From positions 3,906,001 to 3,970,000 of the forward strand of contig NC_089431.1 of assembly GCF_026210795.1 (NCBI RefSeq): a stretch of DNA of 64,000 nucleotides. Direction: 5' to 3'. The translations under genes and the position numbers were made by a program. The notes under the pieces were generated by a model. It did no database searches, had not been told where the DNA came from, and saw only the letters and a list, made by a program, of their open reading frames with translations. The DNA is from Rhizophagus irregularis (taxonomy: Eukaryota; Glomeromycota; Glomeromycetes; Glomerales; Glomeraceae). This document shows positions 46,360 through 57,550 of the stretch, in pieces. Each line of letters begins with the position of its first letter. Position 1 is the first letter of the stretch.

Positions 46360-47750
46360 CGTGATTGATTTGTTTATTTTGTTTTCTTAATTTAGCAAAT
46401 TAATAAGAGATAATAATAATAAGTTTAAATTACAAAAAGAAGTTTAAAAATAGCTATTTTTATAAATAGTATTCATATTGTTGGACTAATTGGGCAAGCT
46501 TAAATTTAGACTGATATGTAGATGGTTTAAACCATTTTATTTAATAAAAATTATGGAAATTATATTAAAATTGTTCCTCTAATAACTCTATATTATTTCT
46601 TTAAATTATATAACTGTTATTTCAACTAATAATTTATAAAATTGTAATATTTAACTTATTAAACATGTATTAGAGGTGTAAGAGATGAAAGAGATGATGA
46701 CTGGAGGAGATAGAAGAGAAATTATATATAATATGAAATATTAGTAATATTAAAATAATGCGCAATAGCAGTACAATATCAAAAAATATCAAAAAAAAAT
46801 CGAAAAAATATAGCCCCGAAAAAATATAGCCCCGAAAATAATAATTAATTGAATTTCTAATTTTAGGTAAAACATGATTTTCTTTCCTTTTTCTTTTCTT
46901 TTTTTTAAAAAAATATATCACTTTATTGATCGGATAAGCTACGCAAATGCTACGCTTATCAAACTATAAAACAAAACCATACCGCCTATACGTGTAAAAG
47001 TTCCTTCCGCGCATGCTGATCTGCAAGATACGTCATAAATCCCTTGATGGCCGGTTTCACGTGAGAGTATTTCATTTTTTTACCGCACCACCACCGCAGC
47101 CTTTTCGAAGGTCGAAAAATTCTTCACATCCAAAGTTCTAAGATCCTACAGCGTCTTCAAAATTTATATAGGGCATTATCATATTGAAGCTTGACACTCT
47201 TTTTAAGTTTGCTAATTGTTATCGAAAAATCATGGGAGCTTTTTCATCTTATTTCCTTTGTTATGTTTACCAGTATTAAAAAGATAAAAGATTTTTTTTT
47301 ACGGAAATAAAAAAACCAATCTAATAATTTTATCATAACTGATATTAAATTTTCCTAAGTAATTTGTATGATTATTGATTAGTAGTGTGTCTTATTAATG
47401 AATTTATTAAGACTTAAACTCTAAAAAAATAATTGATGCGTTACGCTCTGTACGGGTTGAGTGTTGATCATTTGTACAATGCTCGGCCAAATTATCGTTC
47501 AAACTTAAAGAAATAAATCAGACAATATTAAATTTATTTTTCAATGTGAAATAATGGTAAAATACCAGCAAATTTTTTTACTACAAACTTTAAACACATG
47601 ATTAATAATATATAAAACTGAATAAGACATGTTTTGATCCTTTTTTCAATATTTTATGCTCACCAGGATTTTATGTACGTATCCTAGACATTACATATAA
47701 ACTACTAACTAAGCTAAATTTAGCAGATTGATCGACCTGATGACCTGGGT
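46360..47750. other. intergenic DNA with a GC-richer patch
   Basis: Mostly AT-rich. 46920-47200 is clearly GC-richer (CCTTCCGCGCATGCTGATC, ACCACCACCGCAGCC) and is followed by a TTTATATAGGG box (47163) and an ATG at 47231 opening only 15 codons (MGAFSSYFLCYVYQ). It looks like a promoter and first exon without a body. A 19-bp direct repeat AAAAAATATAGCCCCGAAA is at about 46803-46837. Confidence 0.4.
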
Positions 47751-47754
47751 TGTG

Positions 47755-48790
47755 CGATTAGATATGGCAGAAATTTTATTCTATACACGACAGAAAATTT
47801 CATTATCAATTCATCAAAAGAGAATATAAACTATCGTAGGTAAGCGGCATAGTTACTACCAGACTTTCATTCAATTGGATTATATCTTTCTAAAACTTTA
47901 CTACTGTTCTTCACTTTAATAATAGTATTTACAGTGCATGATTTGTTTTCATAGACCGTATGATCACTGCCCATAAGTAATGAATAAGTACTATAAAAAT
48001 CATTGAAAACCACCTAAACAATTAAACTTGTTTAGCGCCACGGTCAACTGGTTTGTGATTGTGATTCAAAAAAGGTTTAACAAATAGATAAATAATTTCT
48101 CATAAATCTCCATATGGAAATACATTATCCAAAAATTCTTTAGAAATTAAAATAACGAATACATATTACATAATTGTAAAGTATTTTTTTAGTATATTAA
48201 CAGGATCAGAAGGAAGTCCTGAATTTTGATTGGGTCATTGTTTAAAAACAGCTTGTACTTCATTCGTTTAAGGATATCAATTTGATAAGCAAGATTAAAA
48301 TTTTTTCTGAATTTGAAGAAAAATAAAGTGAATTGAACATCTTTATTCGGAGTTAATATGAGATCGTTACAATAATTTGAAGTCTAGATAAAGAATCAAT
48401 TTAAAACTGTTTGGAATATCAAGTTAAAATATTTACTTATCCAACTTATCTAACTCTTGAAAGATTAAATTCGTTGGTTGCAACCAAGGTTTTAATTAAA
48501 ACTAGATATAATACCCCAAAAAACATAAATTTATCTAAAAATTAGTTTTATTTTTTATTGTAAAAATTTACCGTTATGACTTAAAATATTTATTTTAATG
48601 AATTTCTGGTAAAATATTTGGTAGTTTAATATGTGCTAAAGCTCCATCACTATTGATAAAATTTTTCGGAAATAAGGAGAACGAAAATTTTTAATATATT
48701 CATATGAGAGAAATATCTTTACGTAAAGCTATTATAAACTTCAATTTAATATCATAAAATTCATCATTCTTTAAATATCATCGTATAAAG
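47755..48790 (-). pseudogene. strongly decayed BTB-BACK-TLDc relic
   Basis: Only nucleotide-level landmarks survive: GATATGGCA and CATCAAAAGAGAATATAAAC (TLDc SFIFSFE), ATTCAATTGGATTATAT (YNPIEW), CCATATGGAAATACATTATC (BACK end), TTGTAAAGTATTTTTTTAG, CTCTTGAAAGATTAAATTCG TTGG (ANELNLQEL), and AATATTTGGTAGTTTAATAT G with GGAGAACGAAAATTT (BTB). They are in the correct order, but no frame stays open. Confidence 0.75.
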
Positions 48791-48799
48791 ATAATTTTC

Positions 48800-49492
48800 T
48801 TTTATTTTCTTTTATTTTATTTATTTTTTTTTTAAAAAAAAACCGATTCTTGTTATTCTTTATATTCATTTGACATCATGAAAATTATTATTAATCACAT
48901 GTGCATTGGGTAGAACAACTAGGTACGGTTATCAAAATAATAATATGAATGTCAATTTAATACTTAATATTTTTATGTTAGAAAGTTAGGAGTCAACTTG
49001 TTTTTTTTTCACTGCAATACATAATAGACACATACGCTACCAACCTTGTAATTATATAATATAGTTAGGTTGATTTTTAACATTAAAAAAATATATTACG
49101 TTTGAAGTTAGTAATGACCATCGAATAACATATTTTCTTATTAGTGAATTATCAAACTTTTATTGCACAAAAAAATCATATTATAAATAAATAATTATAA
49201 AAGTTTACGTTTTACGATTCAAAATAAATTCGCGAAAATTATTAAAAATTTACTTGAAATCTTGATACAATAAATAAAGACAAATTATTTTGTCTAACAT
49301 TGAGCCAATAAAAAATATATTTAAACCAAACCTTTAAAGTGGCGTGAGTATCTAACGTAAAATTCATGTCATTGTGAAAAAAAATTAGGTTTGTTTACGA
49401 ATTAAAAAAAAAATGGAGAAAAGAAAAATTAATCCAAACTTTTATAATGTAAGTTACTACACTATAACTACATGTTAATATAAAAATTAATA
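48800..49492. other. AT-rich intergenic DNA
   Basis: The first part (CATTTGACATCATGAAAATT ATT, then AATCACATGTGC) matches 56660-56700, showing that relic flanks were duplicated. No gene. Confidence 0.5.
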
Positions 49493-51553
49493 CTATAAAT
49501 TTGACTCATCAATATTATTAATATCTATATCAAATTCCTTGGTAACATATTCTATTTTTATAAATTAAAAAAAATTAAAACTATTATTTATATATTTATA
49601 AAAAGAAAAACATAGAATATTTACTTACCGTTGTGTTGTTGTTGATTCATATTTGCGTTAATATCCAATTCAATTTCTTTCGTAAAATAATCTAAAGAAG
49701 CATTTAAATCTATTTAAATTTAAAAATTTACATAATAATAAAAATGTTATTTATCTAAAAATAAAATTTTGTTTACCATAATTTTCATTCTCAAATAATT
49801 TTCTCCTTTTAGTACTTTGATCTAAATTATATTTTTTAAAAAAAATCCGTAAATGAAAATTAAAATAATTGAGAACACAATAAAATATATAGGGTTATCA
49901 ATTTTTAGATAATTATGCATGGAATCTAACTTTATCATACCGTTGATATTACTATCTTCAACCGAATCTTTATCAACCTTTCTTTTATCTTTAAAATAAT
50001 ATTATTATTAATAATAATACAAGCGTCACATTAAACGTAAACTGAGTAATTACCAGCAGATGCCTTGCTATTTTTCCGATAATAATAAAATGGATCTAAG
50101 CAATTATTAAAAAAAGTTAGAATTTTCCTTACAACGAAGCAGCTTTCAGCATAATAAAATTATTTACCGATAGATTGACTTCTTGAACTCCTTAAAGACA
50201 TTGCAGATTGAATCATGTGGCTTAAAGGTCTACTCTTATAAATGGCACCTAGATTATTCGTTGTTACAGGCCCAATATCTGATGATTCTATAATTTCAGT
50301 TGGACTTTCCTCCTCTTTGTTATACAATTTCCAAATTTTGTCTTTTAAATAAGTAGCTGTTGGTCTTTCATTTGGATCAGAATGCCAGCATTCTTTCATT
50401 AATTCAACATAACCTTCAGGAACATTTGTAACGGTTGGTGGTCGTAAACCATCACATATTTTGATTATAAGTTCAATATCATGAATTTCATTCCAAAAAG
50501 GTCTTCTACCTGTCATAAACTCCCACATAATCATCCCATAACTATATATATCCGAAGCTTCTGTATATTTTTGCCCTTGAAAAATCTCTGGTGCCATATA
50601 AGGAATAATACCATAATTTTCATTGCTATTAGCTGTACGTTCAGTTGCAGATTTACTTATTCCCAGATCACCTATTTGTGGATAACTAGTTACACTAAAG
50701 CTATATATATTAAAAAAGATATTTCCACTATGTAAATCTCTGTGAACAATTTTTGCTTTGTGTATATTACTAAGTCCAAATGCTATATTCCATAAATTAT
50801 ACAACTTTGTCCCCCAACTAATATTATAAAAGTCATTACTTATATAATGTGTCAAATCACCTAAACTATAATATGGCATAATAATTATAACATCTTTGGT
50901 AATAGGATCTTGAGTAATTCCAAAATAATTACTAATATAACTAATGGAATTACTACAACGTACATTCTTATCTGAATAAATCTGATAAAATACCTGGAGC
51001 TAAATAAAAAAGTCATTAATTTATCATCATCATATTGAAGATTTAAAAAATATAGAATTTGCCATACCTCATTTAGTTCCTTGGGTGTAATGTTTTTAGA
51101 ATTGTTAAGCTTTTTGAGAACAACAGTATAATTTTTTTCACGAGTAATATTCCAATGATTATTTCTAATCTTATCCCAATTATTGATAGGTCCATCAACC
51201 CAAGTGGCTTTATAAATTTTACTAAATCCTCCTTCAGCAATAAATTCTATATTGATGAATTGATCATAAGGAATAAACTCCATTTTACCGCCTTCTATAA
51301 TGGCATAATTACTTTGAGTATATCTGATAAAATCGTCAATAACTTTGTTTCCACTTTGTTTAGGCTTAAGTATTGTCTTTATATTGTAACACACGTGACA
51401 AATCTCGTGACTTTCATCAAAAATTTTTCTTTTTCTATTACATTCATTACATTTCTTATATCTGTTTTGTGAGTTTCGTGTCGGTTGAGTTGAAGGCGTG
51501 TTGTCCGATATTAAAAAGTCAATTTTATGTTTATAATTTACTAGTTGCTCCAT
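49493..51553 (-). CDS. TKL-like protein kinase with cassette-exon tail, second copy
   Basis: Seven exons: 51553-51068, 50999-50168, 50095-50054, 49988-49941, 49821-49777, 49709-49629 and 49551-49493. The sum is 1593 nt, 530 aa. Cys35, 38, 52 and 55 form the ribbon. Kinase signatures are EGGFSKIY (107-114), VVLK with Lys147, HRDLHSGNIF with Asp250, a DLG (Asp273) for DFG, YMAPEIF, SDIYSYGMIMWE and NERPT. The tail is built from phase 1-1 exons of 42, 48, 45 and 81 nt plus a last exon with TAG; it is charged and Asn/Gln-rich. The first intron is at the same place as in the kinases at 35056 and 42613. The exon-2 acceptor (TTATTTAG at 51000) keeps the frame; a second AG six bases further on is also in frame, giving a possible Leu-Gln variant. 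Confidence 0.88.
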
Positions 51554-51559
51554 TATTTC

Positions 51560-53635
51560 AAATTATCTAAAATAAAAATTTCATTTATTTGTAACGTTCA
51601 AGAAAACTTTCTAGTGTATATATATTTGTAGTAAAATTTAACACGGAATTCTTTTCCCAAATTTCCATGAAAAATTCTATGCATTCATTCCTTGCGAGTG
51701 AATAATCTAGAAGCTTATTTTGGAAGAATTTTTGAATGAAATTTAACAAGAATTCCATCAAAGAATAAAAGAATTCCGTCAAAAAATAAAGGAGTTCTAT
51801 CAAAGAATAAAAGAATTCCATCAAAGAATAAATAAATTCTATAGGTACGGAACTATGCAATATATAAATAGGTAACAAGAGATTGGCACTCATTTACTAT
51901 TAGCTCTATGTATCTCTTCAGGGCCAGAATTACATAATGCCGCCTGCCATTAACAAAGAAAGGAAGGATCTACACTTTATTTGGGTTACCTTTCTATGTA
52001 TTGCTCGGCATCAACCGACAGAAAATTCACGTGGGGACGTATCCAATAATATGGAGCAGTTGTATTAACTTAGCGTGAAAATAATAAAATTTTTTTTTTT
52101 TACTTTCTTTAATCATTTTATTCATTAATTAATATATAAATTATATGACCTATAAAGCCTTTGTAAAAAGCCTTTGTTGTCCGAGAATGTAGGGGAACAA
52201 TAAAAAAAATAATGATTACTACGCAGAGATTTTCCGTTGTGCAAATATCAAACATAATGAATTATAAATTTAATGCACACAATTTCTAAAAAAAAAAATT
52301 ATTTCGTTCAATAAGATTAGATTCCTAATTTTTATGGTAAGCTTTTACGAATTTTAAGTCAACTTTCGTAAATTTACATTTAATTTAAGAATTATAATTA
52401 GAACGTAACTAATTTTTTTATTAAGTCATTGATAAAGGAATATAATATTTTAGATTTAAATCTTTGATTTTGCCAGAGAACTATGGGAATGACAAACCAA
52501 TTGCGAAAATTATTAATGATAAAGAGTGAAATATTCAATTAAAATTGAACAAAATAGAAAAGCAAAGTCTTAATAGATATCTTAAAATAAACCATTTACC
52601 GGATTAAAAAAAAACAATGTTACAGTAATAAAGTAATATAGCACCTAATTACCTATATTTATATTTAGAGTCTATTAATTAGGCTTTCATTAAAAATTTA
52701 AAATTTTCTTTTCAATAAAGCATAAATAACTTTCTACAGTAACGAATTTATCTAGTTTAATGAGTACTAATTATTAATATTTAATGGTTAGAGCATTATT
52801 ATTTTATTTAACTTTACAATCATTACTGTATTTGCGAATAAATAAAGCACTCGATTAAAGTATTATGAGATAAAATTGATGACATAAAATTAATAATACT
52901 ACTTTGGACAAAATATAAAATATTCAAAAAAAAGTTTTATTCTTGAACTTATTGATTTTGATTTTTTTTTTACAAAAAAAAATCATTATTTTCCTACTAT
53001 TCTTCTACATTTTAATAAAATTATTTGCAATTTATTATATTATATTATTTGTAACTACACTATTAAGAAATATACAATTGGATGATAATGATTCGTCTAA
53101 ATTATTTATTTAAAATTAAAGCCTTTATTTCGATAAATAGGGATTAAAACACAAAATGAAACAATTTGAAAGTGAGTAATAATCTACTTGAGAGAAATGT
53201 TTGTCACTTGTAGAGCTGATATACGGTATGTTAAGAAATTATTGTTGAATTTTCCAACAAAATAAAAAAAAAATGCTAAACTAAAATTTTTATTAAATTA
53301 AACGCTATATCTGTTAAGACGCAAAGCTACCGACAGTTTGTAAATCGTTGAACTTTTACAAACCAGTTTAAATAAAATTTTTCCGCATTTTAAAAAATTT
53401 ATTTTATTAAATGTGGAAATAAAAAATCAAATTTTATTCTCTTAATGGCAATACTCACCTTATAGTATTATTTTCTTACAACTAAATATCAAAGACTTCG
53501 CCTTTGCCTCTTTAACAATTCTTGCATATGACTATATCAGTTTGCGTCTTATTCCGTATATCTATTGTAAAATAGTAAATTTGAAGGCTTAATATTTTAC
53601 TAAAATAAAGATGAATAATATCAAAAGAAAATAGT
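51560..53635. other. intergenic DNA, AT-rich
   Basis: Contains the 51740-51845 minisatellite. A GC-richer patch at 51915-52080 (GGCCAGAATTAC, GCCGCCTGCCATTAAC, CACGTGGGGACGTATCC) may be a transposon or gene scrap. The rest holds nothing recognised. Confidence 0.5.
51740..51845. repeat. 21-bp tandem repeat, about 5 units
   Basis: Units of the form AAAGAATTCCRTCAAAGAAT A, with small changes (AAGGAGTTCTATCAAAGAAT). The minus-strand open frame through it (FFYSLMEF repeats) is best explained by the period being a multiple of three. Confidence 0.8.
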
Positions 53636-53639
53636 AGTT

Positions 53640-54215
53640 TTAGTAGTTTGCGACACAGATTAAATATTTGACAAATCAATAAATAAATTCTCGGGTAGAA
53701 TTTCTCTATAAGGAAATACTATTTGGATTTTAGTCAAGTCCCCATTTAAGAACGTATTTCCAAACTTCATTTAAGGTTACTATTTTTTAACAAACGAGAT
53801 CAATATTTTTTCCGGAATCGAAAAAAAATTGAATTTCTTATCTGGCTTCTTGGATATAAGATAATTACAATAATTTTGAAACTCTAATAAAGAATCATTT
53901 TCAAAATCAAAAAGGATTGTTAAATAATTCTTGAAGGTCGCACAACTAAAGTTTTGATGATATCTGTAACATCATCTCTTTCAAAGAAAGCCATAAAATT
54001 AAATAAATAAAATTTTGCTAAACAAATAATTGTTTTTTTTTTCTTACCTTAATATTATTTTGATAAAATATTGCGTAATTTAATATTTATTAAAGTTCTA
54101 TCTCTTTCATTTTTGATAAAAGTTTTTCGTAACGATAATTTAATAAATTTTTATGGGCACGAAATATTTTTATGTAAAGGTCACTACCGATTTCAATTGT
54201 AATATTATATCCATT
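53640..54215 (-). pseudogene. truncated and decayed BTB-BACK-TLDc relic
   Basis: Landmarks in order: CTCGGGTAGAATTTCTCTAT AAGG (BACK), CAAGTCCCCATTTAAGAAC, GGATATAAGATAATTACAAT, TTCTTGAAGGTCG, CTTACCTTAATATTATTT (exon 1 splice donor, as in the 31979-33590 gene), and GGGCACGAAATATTTTTATG (BTB). Large internal deletions remove most of TLDc and part of BACK. It stands to the segment at 54240 as the gene at 31979-33590 stands to 33640, so it is a decayed duplicate of that gene. Confidence 0.75.
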
Positions 54216-54239
54216 ATAATATCTTTTTTTTTTTAAGAA

Positions 54240-54824
54240 AAGAAAAAAATAGGAGTATGATTCTAATTTGTTAGTCGATTTTGTTATTTATTTGTGAGAC
54301 ATGATGTAATGGCACATGCAACTGCGAAGCAATCTCGAACGAATCATTTGACCGATCATCTATGCCAAACTAACTTTTATGGTTTAAAGTACCTTTTCTA
54401 TAAAAATTTAATTGATATTTTTTTCATAAGAACTTTCTTGCAATTAACCCTTTTTCCGCATAACTGTAGTTAAGCGCGCATCTTTGGTGCTTATACCGAG
54501 ATGTGATTATAGAGGTACGATGCTTAAATTGAACTATACAATTCGCTCTTTACACAAAAGTACCTTTGTTAACTAAGTACATGTTCCGTTGTATGACTTG
54601 TATCATTTTACGTCCTATACTTCAAATCCATTATCGTATAGTAAAAAGAAATATTACATTAACATTGTGATAATGATTAAAAATTTCATTATAAATTAAT
54701 CGTGTAGTATAATAAAATATTCTGCTATTTTCTTTCATGAGGTTCTTTAACATACTCTATAAAAGAAAAGTTAAAATTAAATTATTATTACACGTCAAAT
54801 TGAAATAAAATGCGTGAACGCGGA
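54240..54824. repeat. segmental duplication, copy 2, left part
   Basis: Matches 33640-34210 (see there), including a TLDc-end relic at 54420-54540. It breaks off at CGTGAACGCGGA, where the transposon begins. Confidence 0.75.
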
Positions 54825-55189
54825 CCCTATAAGAAATATGTATACGGAAAGGATACGTTTTGTATACATTTTTTGTACGTTTCTATAGATTCCATATACA
54901 AATTCCGTATATTTAATAAGCAATTCATTTTTGAACATTTTTTAAAAAAACTAATGTATAAGAAATGTATACGGAAAAAATTAATCATGCGGAATGTATA
55001 CGGAATTTTTAAACTTAATATTTTTAGACAAAAATCCCGTATCATAACACGAGATCACATGATTGTTTATTGTTTTGTTATGATACGTTTTTTGTTTTTA
55101 TATAAACCCTTACTTGATGAGTTTGATCTTCCGATCTTCCTTTCTGTCTTTCTCTTTCTCTTGTCTTATTTTTGTTATTTTTTCTAAAT

Positions 55190-55500
55190 TTTTCTTCTTT
55201 CTTCGTCACCCCCTTTTAAAAATAATTTTTTTTTTCGTCACTCTCCTTTGAAAAAAATTTTTTTTTCGTCACTCCCTTAAAAAAAAAATTTTTTCTTTTA
55301 TTCCCACTCTTCTTTTTTTTAAAAAAAAATTTCTTCTTTCTATTTCTATTTCCTCTATAAAAAATTTTTTATTTTTCTAACTTTGACGTCCTCCCTTTAA
55401 AAAAAAATTTTTTTTAACTTTCCTAACTTTCGTTACCCCTCTTTTTAAAAAAATATTTTTTTTGGTTTATTCTTTATTCCCCTTTCTTTTTTATTTAATT
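55190..55500. repeat. T-rich minisatellite inside transposon copy B
   Basis: About eight diverged ~40-bp units with a TTTAAAAAAAATTTTTTTT palindrome followed by CGTCACTCCC-like words. Confidence 0.75.
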
Positions 55501-55539
55501 TCATAGGCCAGCAGATTTTTTTTTGTAAGAATATTCAGT

Positions 55540-55860
55540 TTCTTTTTTCTTTTTTGTAGATCGGTTTGGGAGTCCTTTTCTTTTTTGTAGGATGATTCAG
55601 GATTTTTCTCTTTTTTTAGGTCAGTTCTAATTTTCTTGCTTTTTTGTAAGTTAGGTTCAGATTCTTTTCTTTTTGTAGGTTGTTTCAGTTTTGTTGCTTC
55701 GGAGTCTTCTTTTTTTGTAGGTCAGTTTTGGATTTATTTTGTTGTTTTGGTTTCTTTTTCATTAGACGCCTCATAATTCTTTTCTTTTATGTAGGTCAGA
55801 CATTCTGGAGTTCTTTTCTTTTTTTGTAGGAATGCTGACCTTTGGTGACTTGAACGGTTG
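55540..55860. repeat. TTTTTTGTAGGTCAG minisatellite inside transposon copy B
   Basis: About eight units of 35-45 bp containing TTCTTTTTTGTAGGTCAG and a variable GTTTNGGATT spacer. The reverse complement corresponds to the array in copy A. Confidence 0.75.
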
Positions 55861-56309
55861 CAGATACTATATGAGGGGGGGTTTTGTTTCCAATCTTTTT
55901 TTTGTTCCTTTAGGTTGTTTGACTCCAAATGAACCTGAACTTATAGATAATTTTGGTTGCAATAGGTGGTTTTAATAAGGAGGGAATTTTCATAATGTAT
56001 CTGTACTTTGTTTATTTTTTATTTTTTATTTAATTTAATAAAGTAAAATTAGATTTATGTAAATACAATTATAGTAAACTGTAATACAAATAGTAAATTC
56101 AGTGACCAAATCGTATAAATTTCGTGATAAAATCAGTGATCAAATCATGTAAATTCCATATAAATCCCGTGCAAATTCCGTATCCAAACCATATTTTTAG
56201 TGATACGGAATTGTGCATTTTCCGTATCCTATTATGATACGTTATTTCTAAGGAAAAAAAATCGTATAAAAACTTTATAAAAAACGTATCCAATTTTTTT
56301 ATAGGGGGA

Positions 56310-56620
56310 AATAAATTAATAAAATATTAAAAGCAATATACGGTACACTTCATATATGTTACAATTTTTAGAAATTATATTGTATCTCGACCTATTGTAT
56401 AGCTCAATAACTCATCATATATGTTATCATTGTGATATAAAAATACGAAACAGTAACAAATCAATACTTGCTAATTTGATAATAAATATTCTGTCATTCT
56501 AAATGTATATGGATATCGTTCAATTAATAATTTGAAAGTAATAAATAAAAAGTGGTAGTTATATAAAATTTATTTCAGTTTTAAAAATTTCATATTCTTT
56601 CGCAAAATATTGTTCTCTCA
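56310..56620. repeat. segmental duplication, copy 2, right part
   Basis: ATATACGGTACACTTCATAT and GCTCAATAACTCATCATATA continue the match to 34230-34320; CAGTTTTAAAAATTTCATAT TC at 56576 matches 34541 and is a TLDc-end relic. Confidence 0.75.
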
Positions 56621-56629
56621 TTATATATA

Positions 56630-57540
56630 TTCATCATCAATGACAATATTTATTTTTTTTTCATTTTGACGTCATGAAAATTATTCTCAATTACATGTGC
56701 GAGTGTATTGCAAGTTCATATTAATTGCAGTAACAAATATCCGTAATAGCAACCTTTTTCATGTTGGGAGATCATTGAAAAAATATCATTATATCAAATT
56801 ATACATTTACTGACCTATCTACTACATTTTATATTATGGTAAAATTATGGCACTACCCTGTATATAAATTATATTATAGCAAGGCTAATTAAATATCAAA
56901 TGTGCGGGTATTCTAAAAAGGAAAACGAATGTATCAGACAAAATCACAAAAGTAATACATAACACACGATATTAAACGCAGGAAATTAACTATGTACTGT
57001 ATATTAACTGTATATATGTTTTGTTCTAAATGAATTGTTTAAAAAAGGAATGGAAAACGAGGAAGATAACGAAAATGAAAAAAAACTTGAATTATAATAT
57101 TGGAATTACTAAAGTACACTAGTGGTGATCTAGTATTATGATGTACTTTTGGCCAGAATTAAAAATCTTGGCCGGCATTACATCATAAATTCACCACTGG
57201 TGACCGTCACAACTAGTGATATTTAGTAATACCCTAAATTTATTATACGTATCAATTGAATTTCTGTTTTTAAATTGAAGATTTATTAAAATAGTAATAA
57301 TTTTAACAAACTTCAAGAATAAGATGATAATTTAATTATCTGTTATTATTTATAAATTCCATCACTTTATATAGTTTCCCACTGGTCAAATTTTTAATCG
57401 AATCATCTCGTCCACATCCAGGAAAACCTTTATATATAAATTTTAGAATTAAGTTTAGTAATAACAATTGTAAACTCCTTGTCATTTACTTTTATCGTCT
57501 TCCTCTGATGTCTTTTTGTCGTGTTCATCTGACGTCTTTC
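56630..57540. other. AT-rich intergenic DNA
   Basis: The start matches 48860-48910. It contains the hairpin at 57117-57202. The 3' end of the membrane-protein gene follows. Confidence 0.5.
57117..57202. repeat. 86-bp hairpin element
   Basis: CACTAGTGGTGA ... TTATGATGTA on the left is answered by TACATCATAA .. TCACCACTGGTG on the right, around a GGCCAGAATTAAAAATCTTG GCCGGCATT core that is itself partly palindromic. It looks like a very small inverted-repeat element of the dispersed GGCCAGAATTA group. Confidence 0.75.
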
Positions 57541-57550
57541 TGTCGTCTTA
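57482..57550 (-). other. in-frame continuation of the repeat tail after a stop codon
   Basis: The stop TAA at 57548-57550 stands where each other repeat has GAA or GAG plus GAC. Beyond it the same frame continues for 21 codons with two more units (DDRKTSDEHDKKTSEEDD) to TGA at 57482. One base change therefore shortened the tail. Confidence 0.75.

Larger units (their letters stand above)
54825..56306. mobile_element. transposon copy B (about 1.48 kb), inserted in a duplicated segment
   Basis: The left end CCCTATAAGAAA and right end TTTTTTTATAGGG are inverted complements; GGATACGTTTT recurs near both ends (54848 and, inverted, 56283). GGA flanks both sides (54822-54824 and 56307-56309), a possible 3-bp target duplication. 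The other copy of the host segment (33640-34600) lacks this DNA, which independently fixes the borders. Inside are many GTATACGGA/TCCGTATAC words near the left, a T-rich minisatellite (55190-55500) and a TTTTTTGTAGGTCAG minisatellite (55540-55850), then right-end DNA shared with copy A. It contains no transposase. The superfamily is unclear; a 3-bp duplication would fit CACTA-like or Harbinger-like elements. Confidence 0.82.

Noticed and set aside
47231-47278. Short ATG frame with an N-myristoylation-like start
   Set aside because: Only 15 codons and no convincing following exon.
51585-51893. 102-codon minus frame with FFYSLMEF repeats
   Set aside because: Spans a 21-bp minisatellite; the rest has no recognisable content.
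54810-55187. 125-codon frame at the left end of transposon copy B
   Set aside because: Lies in the GTATACGGA-rich terminal region; not conserved in the other copy and not transposase-like.
54802-56315. GAAATAAA as an 8-bp target duplication around transposon copy B
   Set aside because: The left copy lies about 15 bp outside the terminal repeat, and the empty site at 34202 places the border at CGCGGA / GGAAATAAA. The 3-bp GGA fits better.
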